Notes: a model not told the origin generated them from the sequence alone. Shown: positions 1 through 6,235, counted from the stretch's first letter. The stretch: DNA of 8,664 nt from Actinomycetales bacterium (GCA_012514545.1 JAAZAC010000059.1:1-8664), one strand, 5' to 3'. Numbers and translations are program-made.

Positions 1-330
1 CCCGTCCGTCAGCGCACTGACCCGGGCAGCCCATCGAGGACTGGGGCGGGGTGCACGTGAGGATCGGTGCCGGGGCTGCCGGCCGCCGCGGCCCCTACCG
101 GGGCGACGGCGTCCCGCCGGTCAGCGGGCACACCACCGAACGTGCGCGGGTCAGCGGCACATTCGGCGGAGGAACATGCCGCGAGCGTAGGGCGCGTCTC
201 GCGGCTCGTGGAACCGGCGTCTCGGCATGCGGGACGGGCGGTGCCCGCGACGGCGCGCGGGGACGGTCCGGCTCATGGCCGGCCGGTGGGGCGCCGATGC
301 AGCACGTGCCGGCGGCTCTAGCCCATCCGG
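1..330. other. No supported gene; GC-rich upstream region
   Basis: No reading frame here has a credible protein. The open frames are short, rich in Gly, Arg and Ala, and match no family I know. One structured spot is visible: an imperfect hairpin with arms 136-145 and 157-166 (9 of 10 pairs, 11-nt loop). It is followed at once by GGAGG (168-172) and a four-codon ATG frame (176-190, M-P-R-A-stop), but the 3-nt spacing is too short for a good ribosome site. Because actinobacterial NlpC/P60 genes often follow c-di-AMP (ydaO-type) riboswitches, I looked for that core and did not recognise it. The stretch may be untranslated leader or the spacer after a gene lying outside the window. Confidence 0.5.
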
Positions 331-332
331 GT

Positions 333-369
333 GTTACAGAAGTGACAGGAGTTCACTTCTGTGACAACC
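333..369 (+). promoter_or_regulatory. Tandem GTTACA/GTGACA 9-mers, candidate MtrA-type operator
   Basis: Two adjacent 9-mers, GTTACAGAA (333-341) and GTGACAGGA (342-350), form a direct repeat. A third GTGACA lies at 361-366. The same stretch is also an inverted repeat: 332-345 pairs with 353-366, with 13 of 14 Watson-Crick pairs, one T/G wobble position, and a 7-nt centre. The tandem 9-mers resemble the loose GTCACAgcg-like direct repeats reported for the actinobacterial response regulator MtrA, whose known targets include peptidoglycan hydrolases such as ripA. They end right upstream of the proposed -35, a natural place for an activator. The MtrA assignment is inference; the repeats themselves are plain to see. 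Confidence 0.5.
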
Positions 370-380
370 GCGGGTAGCGT
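352..380 (+). promoter_or_regulatory. Candidate housekeeping-sigma promoter for the NlpC/P60 gene
   Basis: TTCACT (352-357) and TAGCGT (375-380) are separated by 17 bp. They match the TTGACA / TAnnnT pattern used by actinobacterial housekeeping sigma factors. Transcription would start near 387, leaving a leader of about 18 nt that contains the ribosome site. This is the least GC-rich spot upstream of the gene. It was called from sequence pattern only. Confidence 0.45.
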
Positions 381-404
381 CGTCGCGTCCCCCGAGGAGG
401 AGCC

Positions 405-1742
405 ATGCCCGCCCGTCGCCGTCGCGCAGCCCTCGTGCTCGCGCTCGTCGCGGGCCTCGCCGCGTCCTCCGGGGTGGCGGTCGCCGACGAGGTGACCGAC
501 GACGACGTCGCCCGCGCCCGCGCGGCCGTCCGGGCCCAGGCGTCGGCCGTGGCGGCGATCGAGCTCGAGCTCGCCCGGCAGTCGGCGGCGCTCGACGAGG
601 CGTGGGTCGAGGTCGCCGCGGCCGCCGAGGACTACACGGAGGCGCTCGTCGCGAGCGAGGAGGCCGCCGCGTCGGCCGCCGCCGCCCGGCGCCGGGCCGC
701 CCAGGCGTCCGCCGACGTCGAGGAGGCCAGGGCCGAGCTCGGCGCCATCGCGCTGCGCGCCTACCGCTCCGGCGGCGCGCTCGACGGCGTCGCCGCGCTG
801 CTCTCCGCCGAGGGGTACGAGGACTACGTCGCGCGCAGCGCCGACCTGCACCGGATGGGCGCCCGCGCCGACCGCGCCGTGCAGCGCGTCGAGGCGGCCG
901 AGGTGGTGGCGCGGACGCTGTCCGGTCTCGCCGCCGAGGCCGCCGAGCAGGCCGAGCGCGCCGCCGCCGAGGCCGCCGCCGCGCTCGAGCGGGCGGAGGA
1001 GGCCCAGGCCGCGGCCGAGGCGGAGGTCGAGCGGATCGCCGCCGAGCGCGAGGGGCTCGTCGCCGAGCTCGCCCGCCTGCGCCGGACGTCGGTCGCCCTC
1101 GAGCGGGAGCGCCAGGCGCAGCTCGAGGCCGAGCGGCGCGCCCGGGCCGACGCCGCGGCCCGGGGCGGGCACCCGTCGTCGGGCGGGTCGCCGTCGGGCG
1201 GGTCGCCGTCGGGCGGCACGAACGGCGGGTCCACCGGCGGGTCCGGCTCCGGCTCGGGCTCGGGCGGCGGCTCCGGCGGCCCCACGGCGCCGCCGAGCAC
1301 TCCGACGACCCCGCCCACCACGCCCCCGGCCGGCGACCCCTACGGTCTGGGCACCGGCTCGCAGCGCGGGACGGCCGCGCAGGGGCAGGCGGCGGTCGCG
1401 TGGGCCGTCGCCCAGGTCGGCAAGGCGTACGTGTACGGCGCGAGCGGGCCGGACGCGTTCGACTGCTCGGGCCTGACGATGCGCGCGTGGCAGGCGGCGG
1501 GGCTCTCGATCAACCGCACCTCGCGCGACCAGTACCGCCAGGTGCTGAAGATCACCTACGACTCGATGCGGCCCGGCGACCTCATCTTCTGGGGCTCGGA
1601 CCCGAAGAACCCGGGCAGCGTCTACCACGTGGCCATGTACGTCGGCGACGGGAAGATGGTCGAGGCGTCGCGGCCGGGCGTGCCGGTCCGGGTGACCTCG
1701 ATCCGGTGGGCGAGCACCATGCCCTACGCGGGCCGCCCCTGA
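405..1742 (+). CDS. Secreted NlpC/P60 peptidoglycan endopeptidase, RipA-like
   Basis: The product is a predicted exported cell-wall hydrolase of 445 aa. NlpC/P60 enzymes cut the D-Glu to diaminoacid bond of peptidoglycan stem peptides. Residues 1-27 form a signal peptide (RRRR, hydrophobic core, likely AVA cut before D28). Residues about 30-245 are a long Ala/Glu/Arg-rich coiled coil. Residues about 250-320 are a Gly/Ser then Pro/Thr linker. The C-terminal 115 residues are the NlpC/P60 domain. The catalytic set is Cys354 (FDCSGL), His408 (YHVAMYVG) and Glu420 (VEASRPG). The Cys-His-Glu set and the 12-residue His-Glu distance agree with the mycobacterial hydrolase RipA. In related proteins the coiled coil can restrain the enzyme or dock it to FtsEX-like partners; that role here is inference. 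The ATG is supported by GAGGAGG at 394-400 with a 4-nt gap. The gene appears monocistronic. Confidence 0.93.
   Translation: MPARRRRAALVLALVAGLAASSGVAVADEVTDDDVARARAAVRAQASAVAAIELELARQSAALDEAWVEVAAAAEDYTEALVASEEAAASAAAARRRAAQASADVEEARAELGAIALRAYRSGGALDGVAALLSAEGYEDYVARSADLHRMGARADRAVQRVEAAEVVARTLSGLAAEAAEQAERAAAEAAAALERAEEAQAAAEAEVERIAAEREGLVAELARLRRTSVALERERQAQLEAERRARADAAARGGHPSSGGSPSGGSPSGGTNGGSTGGSGSGSGSGGGSGGPTAPPSTPTTPPTTPPAGDPYGLGTGSQRGTAAQGQAAVAWAVAQVGKAYVYGASGPDAFDCSGLTMRAWQAAGLSINRTSRDQYRQVLKITYDSMRPGDLIFWGSDPKNPGSVYHVAMYVGDGKMVEASRPGVPVRVTSIRWASTMPYAGRP
1178..1216 (+). repeat. 15-bp tandem repeat encoding the GGSPS linker
   Basis: The unit GTCGGGCGGGTCGCC occurs at 1178-1192 and 1193-1207, with a partial third copy from 1208. 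It encodes repeated Gly-Gly-Ser-Pro-Ser in the flexible linker between the coiled coil and the NlpC/P60 domain. In-frame 15-bp units can change in number by slippage without breaking the gene, so linker length may vary among strains. Confidence 0.85.
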
Positions 1743-1830
1743 CCCGTCCCCTCCGCACGCCGACACCCGCCACAGGCGCCGCCTCGTCCGTCCTCGAAGG
1801 AGTGTCGGGGGCCGGCTGCCGGCACATCGG

Positions 1831-1856
1831 CGCTGCAGGTGGGCCGCTGCAGGTGG
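1831..1856 (+). repeat. 12-bp direct repeat in the intergenic gap
   Basis: CGCTGCAGGTGG occurs at 1831-1842 and again at 1845-1856, a 14-bp period. It lies in the 173-bp gap between the NlpC/P60 gene and the AbiEi-like gene, 60-85 bp before the proposed start of the latter. It could be an operator or simply a local duplication. No recognised factor binds this sequence to my knowledge. Confidence 0.5.
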
Positions 1857-1915
1857 CCGGGGACGCCGCCTGTGGATGGCCACCGCCGGGGGCGGCGGTC
1901 GAGGACAGTGCTGCC

Positions 1916-2905
1916 GTGCCCCGGAGACCAGGAGCCCCTCCACCGCTCCCGTACGCCCACCTCCGCATCCCGACCGTTCACACGGAGGGCACGGGTGCCC
2001 TGGACCGTGGCCGGGTGAAGGTGCGGAGCGGGGAGTGGCTGAGAGTCCGCGCCGGGGCATTCGTGGAGACGGCCGAGCTCGAGGCCGACCCGCATCTCCG
2101 CGCGCGCCAGCTCCTGCTCGCGCGGATCGCCGCCGTCGTCGCCCAGTCCGGCCCGACGACGGTGGTGAGCCATGCGTCTGCGGCAGCGCTCTGGGGACTA
2201 CCGCTGGACCGGCTACCGGAGTGGGTCGAAGTCGTCAAGCCGGTGAGGCGGGCCGGGTGCGCGGCTCCGGACGTCGTGCGGCGGGTCCGGGCCACCCATC
2301 CGACGGAGGTCGTCGAGCGTCGTGGGCTGCCCACGACCTCCCTGGCGCGGACCGTCGTGGACTGTGCGCGCACGCTCGGCAGTCGTGGCGCACTCGTGAT
2401 CGCCGACGCGGCTCTGGCGGCCGGTCTCTCGCGTCGGGAGTGCAGCGCCCTCCTGGCCGGCCTCACGGGTGCTCGTGGGATCCGCGTCGCCCGGCAGGTG
2501 ATGGCCCTCGCCGACGAGGGCGCCGAGTCGGCCGGCGAGTCGCTGCTGCGGTGGGCAGTCCTCGCGGCAGGCTTCCCCCCGCCCGAGACCCAGATCGCCG
2601 TGGACACGCACCTCGGCAGGTTCTGGGCCGACGTCGGGTGGCCGGAGTGGCGCCTGGTCGCGGAGTACGACGGCGCGGGCAAGTATGAGGACGCCCCGGG
2701 CGACGTCGTGCGCGCCGAGAAGAGGCGGCAGGACGCGATCACCGAGGAGGGCTGGCGCGTCGTCCGGGTGACGTCTGCGGACCTTCGCGACCCCTGGGCG
2801 CTGGCGCGGCGGTTCCTCCGGCTGGTGCCCCGTGAGGTGGCGGTCCGGCTCTCGCCGCGGCAAGCGCTTGCGGAGCACCCCCTCGCGCGGGCTCCACGTC
2901 GATAG
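1916..2905 (+). CDS. AbiEi-antitoxin-like / DUF559-type protein
   Basis: This protein of 329 aa has the two-part layout common in actinobacteria and often annotated as an AbiEi-family antitoxin domain protein or DUF559 protein. The N-terminal part (about 20-110) has the WLRVRAGAFV motif at 41-50 and VVSHASAAALWGLPL at 83-97, typical of AbiEi-like winged-helix proteins. The C-terminal part (about 200-305) looks like a Vsr/DUF559 PD-(D/E)XK fold. Its candidate acidic residues are Glu208 (GESLLRW), Asp239 (WADVGW) and Glu250/Asp252 (VAEYDG), followed by a basic KRRQD helix and GWRVVRVT. No AbiEii-type toxin lies beside it. GTG 1916 was chosen because GAGGA at 1901-1905 precedes it by 10 nt and the N-terminal domain needs these residues. 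GTG at 1802, 1853 or 2015 are alternatives. Codon choice is looser (more A/T-ending codons) than in the flanking genes, in keeping with an accessory gene. Biological role unknown; DNA cleavage has not been shown for this type as far as I know. Confidence 0.75.
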   Translation: MPRRPGAPPPLPYAHLRIPTVHTEGTGALDRGRVKVRSGEWLRVRAGAFVETAELEADPHLRARQLLLARIAAVVAQSGPTTVVSHASAAALWGLPLDRLPEWVEVVKPVRRAGCAAPDVVRRVRATHPTEVVERRGLPTTSLARTVVDCARTLGSRGALVIADAALAAGLSRRECSALLAGLTGARGIRVARQVMALADEGAESAGESLLRWAVLAAGFPPPETQIAVDTHLGRFWADVGWPEWRLVAEYDGAGKYEDAPGDVVRAEKRRQDAITEEGWRVVRVTSADLRDPWALARRFLRLVPREVAVRLSPRQALAEHPLARAPRR

Positions 2906-2958
2906 CCCTCGCCGGGGTCGATAGGTCCTGCCTATCGACCCCGGCGACGGCTATCGAC
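2898..2958. terminator. 28-bp inverted repeat between convergent genes, likely bidirectional terminator
   Basis: Arms 2898-2925 and 2931-2958 are complementary at 27 of 28 positions (one C/C mismatch, 2908 with 2948), with a 5-nt loop TCCTG. The core 17 bp (2909-2925 with 2931-2947) is perfect. The left arm contains the TAG stop (2903-2905) of the AbiEi-like gene, and the right end lies 65 bp from the ppa stop on the other strand. The position between convergent genes and the symmetry suit a two-way terminator. Neither side has a T-run, which is common for hairpin terminators in very GC-rich actinobacteria. The octamer GTCGATAG or its complement occurs four times within it. Confidence 0.7.
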
Positions 2959-3023
2959 CTCGGCGTAGGAGCGGACTCCGGGCCCGCCGCCCCTGACCCG
3001 TCGGCGGTGGAGAGGCCAACGCC

Positions 3024-3530
3024 TCAGCGGTGGGGGCGCGTCGTGTACCCGGCCTCCGCGGCGCGCTGGAACGACGCCCGGATCTCGGCCTCGGCCGCGG
3101 CCCGGTCCGCCCAGTACGCGCCCTCGACGCTCTTGCCCGGCTCCAGGTCCTTGTAGACCTCGAAGAAGTGCTGGATCTCCAGCCGGTGGAACTCCGACAC
3201 GTCGTCGATGTCCTGCCGCCAGGACGCCCGCTGGTCGCCCGCCGGCACGCACAGCACCTTGTCGTCGCCGCCCGCCTCGTCGCGCATGCGGAACATGCCG
3301 AGCGCGCGGCAGCGGATGAGGCACCCGGGGAACGTCGGCTCCTCGAGCAGCACCAGGGCGTCGAGCGGGTCCCCGTCCTCGCCGAGCGTGTCCTCGATGA
3401 ACCCGTAGTCGTCCGGGTACCTGGTGGACGTGAAGAGCATGCGGTCGAGGCGGATCCGGCCCGTGGCGTGGTCCAGCTCGTACTTGTTCCGGTTCCCCTT
3501 GGGGATCTCGATCGTGACGTCGAACTCCAC
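3024..3530 (-). CDS. ppa: Inorganic pyrophosphatase, family I
   Basis: This is a cytoplasmic soluble family I pyrophosphatase of 168 aa, close to the usual bacterial size. It hydrolyses pyrophosphate to two phosphates with Mg2+, pulling biosynthetic reactions forward. The active-site set known from E. coli is intact: Glu8 (IEIPKG), Lys16 and Glu18 (NKYELD), Arg30, Tyr42 (DDYGF), the signature Asp52-Asp54-Asp57 (EDGDPLDALV), Asp84, Asp89 and Lys91 (RDEAGGDDK), and Tyr126-Lys127 (VYKDLEPGK). The start is GTG (complement of 3528-3530), preceded on the minus strand by GGAGGAG about 5 nt away. The family N-terminus, (M)EFDVTIEIPKG, begins exactly here. It is divergent from the dacB-like gene and convergent with the AbiEi-like gene, so it is probably transcribed alone. 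The same frame stays open far upstream, but only this part is real. Confidence 0.97.
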   Translation of the reverse strand: MEFDVTIEIPKGNRNKYELDHATGRIRLDRMLFTSTRYPDDYGFIEDTLGEDGDPLDALVLLEEPTFPGCLIRCRALGMFRMRDEAGGDDKVLCVPAGDQRASWRQDIDDVSEFHRLEIQHFFEVYKDLEPGKSVEGAYWADRAAAEAEIRASFQRAAEAGYTTRPHR

Positions 3531-3606
3531 GGTTCTCCTCCGCTGTCCGCCCGCTGTGCGCCGACCCGGCCCGACGCGCGGCCGGGTGGGCCGGGCGGGC
3601 GTGCCG

Positions 3607-3619
3607 GTCATTAGTGTGG
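3607..3619. promoter_or_regulatory. AT-richer island in the ppa/dacB divergent gap, candidate -10 region
   Basis: The 180-bp gap between ppa and the dacB-like gene is almost pure G/C except around GTCATTAGTGTGG. On the minus strand this reads ACTAAT (complement of 3610-3615), a fair -10 element about 80 bp before the ppa GTG. On the plus strand TAGTGT (3612-3617) fits TAnnnT, about 94 bp before the dacB ATG. No good -35 is visible for either direction, so the call is tentative. The two promoters may overlap here. Confidence 0.3.
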
Positions 3620-3657
3620 CGCACGGGCGCGGCCGACCGCACAGGCGCCGCCCCGAC

Positions 3658-3674
3658 CCGGCCGGACCGGCCGG
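3658..3674. repeat. CCGGCCGG-A-CCGGCCGG palindrome in the dacB leader
   Basis: Two copies of the self-complementary octamer CCGGCCGG flank a single A. The element is at once a direct and an inverted repeat and lies 36 bp before the dacB-like ATG. If the promoter is at 3607-3619, it would be transcribed as part of the leader, where it could fold. A regulatory effect is possible but not shown by sequence alone, because such palindromes also arise by chance at this base composition. Confidence 0.4.
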
Positions 3675-3710
3675 TGGCGACACGCGGGCAGCACCACGGA
3701 CGGAGGACGG

Positions 3711-5159
3711 ATGGCGCGCGGGGCACGGATCGCCGTCGGCGTGACCGCGACGGCGCTGGTGCTCGCCGCGGGGGGCTACGCCGCCGCGGACGTCACCGAC
3801 ACCGTCCCCGACTGGCTCGCCCCCTGGGCGCCCGGCTGGGTCACCCTCGAGCCCCCGCCGCCGACGCCGGCCCCCTTCCCGACGCCGGACCTGACCCCCG
3901 CGCCCGACGCCGCCCCCGTGGTCGGCGCCCTGGACCCGGACGCGCCGCTGCCGTCCGCCGACGCCGTGGCCGCCCTGGCGGCGTCCGTCGCCGGGGACCG
4001 CCGCCTGGGGACGTCGACGTCCGTCGTCGTCGCGGACGTCCTCACGGGCGAGGTGCTGGCCGACGTCGCCGGGTCCGTCCCGCAGACGCCGGCGTCGACG
4101 ACCAAGCTGTTCGTCGCGGTGGCGGCGACGACGGCGCTCGGGCCGGACCGGACGCTCGCCACCCGCGTGGTGCGCACGGGCCCGGGGGCGATCACGCTCG
4201 TCGGCGGCGGCGACATGCTGCTGGGGGCGGGCGCCGGCGTCCCGGAGGCGGTGAACGGCCGCGCGGGGCTCGCCGACCTCGCCGCCGCGACGGCGCGCGC
4301 GCTCGCCGCGGACGGCGTCACGCAGGTGACGCTCGCCCTGGACGACACGCTCTTCGCCGGCCCGCGCCTCGCGCCCGGGTGGGAGGAGTCCTACATCCGG
4401 TACGTCGCGCCGATCTCCGCGCTCGCGGTGGACGCCGGGCGGACGAGCCGGCACCCGTACGCGGTGCGGCACGCGGACCCGGCGCTCGAGGCAGCGCGCA
4501 CCTTCGCGGGGCTGCTCGCCGCGGAGGGCGTGGCGGTCACGGGCGCGCCGGTGCGCCGGGCCGCGCCGGCGGACGCGGTCGAGGTCGCGGCCGTGCGGTC
4601 GGCGACGATCCGGGAGCTCGTGCGCTACACGGTGCAGGAGTCGGACAACACGATCGCCGAGGTGCTCGGGCGGCTCGTGGCGCTCGAGCGGGGCGAGCCC
4701 GCGACCTTCGAGGGGGCCACGCGCGCGGTGCTCGCCGAGGTCGCCGCGCAGGGCGTCGACGTCACCGGCACGGCGATCCGGGACTGCAGCGGCCTGCACA
4801 CCGCGTCCGTGATCCCGGCGCGGGTACTGGTCGACCTCGTGGTGCGCGTGGCGCAGCCGGGGCGCCCGGAGCTGCTGCCGGTCGCCGTCGACCTGCCGAT
4901 CAGCGGCTGGCAGGGCACGCTCGCGGACCGGCTCCGGGGCGGGCCGGCCTGGGGTCTCGTGCGCGCGAAGACGGGCAGCCTGCCGGGCGTGACCTCGCTC
5001 GCCGGGACGCTGCTCACCCAGGAGGGCCGCCTCCTCGCGTTCGCGGTGCTCGCCGACGCCACGGGCGCCAGCGGGCAGGACCGCCCGCGCGCCGCGCTGG
5101 ACGCGTTCGTCGCCGAGCTCGCCGCGGTGCCCAGCGCGCCGTCCGGGGACGCCGGGTAG
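3711..5159 (+). CDS. dacB: D-alanyl-D-alanine carboxypeptidase/endopeptidase, PBP4 (S13) type
   Basis: This is an exported low-molecular-mass penicillin-binding protein of 482 aa that removes the terminal D-Ala from peptidoglycan peptides and may cut cross-links. Residues 1-26 look like a signal peptide (hydrophobic 8-25, AAA cut before D27). Residues about 45-70 are a Pro/Ala/Thr linker. The enzyme has all three penicillin-binding motifs: Ser129-Thr-Thr-Lys132 (PASTTKLF, nucleophile Ser129), Ser311-Asp-Asn313 (ESDNTIAE) and Lys420-Thr-Gly422 (AKTGSLPG). The large spacing between the first two motifs is typical of the S13 family. The usual DGSGLS segment reads DCSGLH here (Cys359). The ATG has GGAGG at 3702-3706, 4 nt away. 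It is the first gene of a plus-strand run; the next start follows 23 nt after its stop. The mycobacterial counterpart in the same position is Rv3627c. Confidence 0.94.
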   Translation: MARGARIAVGVTATALVLAAGGYAAADVTDTVPDWLAPWAPGWVTLEPPPPTPAPFPTPDLTPAPDAAPVVGALDPDAPLPSADAVAALAASVAGDRRLGTSTSVVVADVLTGEVLADVAGSVPQTPASTTKLFVAVAATTALGPDRTLATRVVRTGPGAITLVGGGDMLLGAGAGVPEAVNGRAGLADLAAATARALAADGVTQVTLALDDTLFAGPRLAPGWEESYIRYVAPISALAVDAGRTSRHPYAVRHADPALEAARTFAGLLAAEGVAVTGAPVRRAAPADAVEVAAVRSATIRELVRYTVQESDNTIAEVLGRLVALERGEPATFEGATRAVLAEVAAQGVDVTGTAIRDCSGLHTASVIPARVLVDLVVRVAQPGRPELLPVAVDLPISGWQGTLADRLRGGPAWGLVRAKTGSLPGVTSLAGTLLTQEGRLLAFAVLADATGASGQDRPRAALDAFVAELAAVPSAPSGDAG

Positions 5160-5170
5160 CGGGCGCCGGA

Positions 5171-5183
5171 TAGCGTGGGACGG
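5171..5183 (+). promoter_or_regulatory. -10 element placed for a leaderless transcript
   Basis: TAGCGT (5171-5176) sits 6 nt before the GTG start at 5183. In actinobacteria a TAnnnT box 6-7 nt from an ATG or GTG marks transcripts that begin at the start codon itself. The same hexamer TAGCGT is the proposed -10 of the NlpC/P60 gene. No Shine-Dalgarno precedes this GTG (only GGGA close by), which agrees with a leaderless start. The -35 is not clear. Confidence 0.5.
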
Positions 5184-6235
5184 TGACCCCGCTCCGCGCC
5201 CCCACCGTCGACTGGCCCGCCGCCGGCCGCTGGGCCGCCGCCGTCGTGCCGGCCGGGCCGACGCCGTCGGCCGCCGAGGCCGCGGAGGTCGTGGCCACCC
5301 TGCGCGACGCCGCCGAGCGCGCCTACCCGGTCGCGCGGTCGGCGTCGGGGCTGGAGGCCGCGCTCGAGGCGCCGGGCGCCGTTGGGGAGCCCGCGCGCGT
5401 GCTCGTGGTGGACCGGGCGGGCTGGTCGCGCGCGGCGGCGGCGTCGTTCGCCGCGCTCGCCGCGGACCGCCGGATGCCGGGCACGACGGCGCAGGCCGGC
5501 GCGATCCTCGCGCTGCTGGCCACGCGCGTGCTCGGCCAGTACGACCCGTACTCGGCCGCCGCCGCCGCCGATGCCGATGCCGCCGCCGACGCCGGCCGGC
5601 CGGGCCGGCTGCTCCTCGTCGCCCCCAACGTCCTCGCCTCGGAGCGGGCGATGGGGGTGCCGCCGGCGGACTTCCGGCTCTGGGTGTGCGTGCACGAGCA
5701 GACGCACGCGCTGCAGTTCGCGGCCGCGCCGTGGCTGGCGGGCTTCGTGCGCGCCGAGCTCGCCGCGCTGCTCGACGAGGTCGAGCACACGCCGCCCGCG
5801 CAGGAGGTGGGGCAGGTGCTCCTCGGGCTGCTGCGCGCCCTGCGGGGCGAGGCGGGCCGGGACTGGTCGCTCCTCGACGCGCTGCCGGCCGGGCAGCGCG
5901 AGCGCGTGGAGCGGATGACCGCCGCGATGTCCCTCCTCGAGGGGCACGCGGACGTGACGATGGACGCCGCGAGCCGGGCGATCCCGCAGGTCGACACGCT
6001 GCGCCGGCGCATGGAGGCGCGCCGGTCGAGCACCGCCGTCGGCGACCGGCTGCTGCGCCGCCTGCTCGGGCTCGACGCGAAGCTCGCGCAGTACCGCAAC
6101 GGCGCGGCGTTCGTGCGCGAGGTGCGCCGGCTCGGCGGGCCGGACGCGCTCGACGCGGCGTGGACCGGCCCGGAGCACCTCCCGCGGCCGGGCGAGATCG
6201 CGGACGCCCGCGCCTGGCTCCGCCGGGTCGCCTGA
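5183..6235 (+). CDS. Zinc-dependent metalloprotease, DUF2342 / F420-associated family
   Basis: This 350-aa protein belongs to the actinobacterial zinc-dependent metalloprotease family (DUF2342; one branch is labelled coenzyme F420 biosynthesis-associated). The zincin motif His171-Glu172-x-x-His175 (VHEQTHALQF) is present, and Glu253 in LLEGHADV is the likely third zinc ligand. The N-terminus TVDWPAAGRWAA matches the family's opening VDW motif, which supports GTG 5183 as the start. There is no signal peptide or membrane segment, so it is probably cytoplasmic. Residues 125-137 are an Ala/Asp low-complexity insert. Its substrate is unknown and I infer none. The position between dacB and tilS is conserved in actinobacteria (Rv3626c in M. 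tuberculosis). It is followed by tilS after 10 nt, so the two are very likely cotranscribed and coupled. Confidence 0.88.
   Translation: MTPLRAPTVDWPAAGRWAAAVVPAGPTPSAAEAAEVVATLRDAAERAYPVARSASGLEAALEAPGAVGEPARVLVVDRAGWSRAAAASFAALAADRRMPGTTAQAGAILALLATRVLGQYDPYSAAAAADADAAADAGRPGRLLLVAPNVLASERAMGVPPADFRLWVCVHEQTHALQFAAAPWLAGFVRAELAALLDEVEHTPPAQEVGQVLLGLLRALRGEAGRDWSLLDALPAGQRERVERMTAAMSLLEGHADVTMDAASRAIPQVDTLRRRMEARRSSTAVGDRLLRRLLGLDAKLAQYRNGAAFVREVRRLGGPDALDAAWTGPEHLPRPGEIADARAWLRRVA
5555..5593 (+). repeat. GCC/GAT codon-repeat insert in the metalloprotease gene
   Basis: A run of five GCC codons followed by alternating GAT/GCC and more GCC codons encodes AAAAADADAAADA (residues 125-137). It precedes the zinc-binding region and is probably a surface loop. 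It looks like a triplet expansion by slippage and would be expected to differ in length between related strains. Confidence 0.7.

Noticed and set aside
333..366. The hairpin upstream of the NlpC/P60 gene read as an intrinsic terminator or as a CRP/GlxR site.
   Set aside because: No T-run follows and no upstream gene is evident. The half-sites face the wrong way (TCAC-N4-GTGA rather than TGTGA-N6-TCACA). The direct-repeat reading fits better.
1..404. Possible c-di-AMP (ydaO-type) riboswitch ahead of the NlpC/P60 gene.
   Set aside because: This class is common before such genes in actinobacteria, but I could not recognise its conserved core segments. A covariance-model search with the ydaO family would decide.
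602..1915. Upstream extension of the AbiEi-like frame to GTG 602, giving 767 aa.
   Set aside because: The extension overlaps the NlpC/P60 gene in another frame and is low-complexity Arg/Gly. The family length is about 300-330 aa, so GTG 1916 is preferred.
318..2060. A 580-codon minus-strand open frame covering the NlpC/P60 gene.
   Set aside because: It mirrors the real gene and has a Gly/Arg-rich composition without any recognised motif. The plus-strand protein has a signal peptide and catalytic triad.
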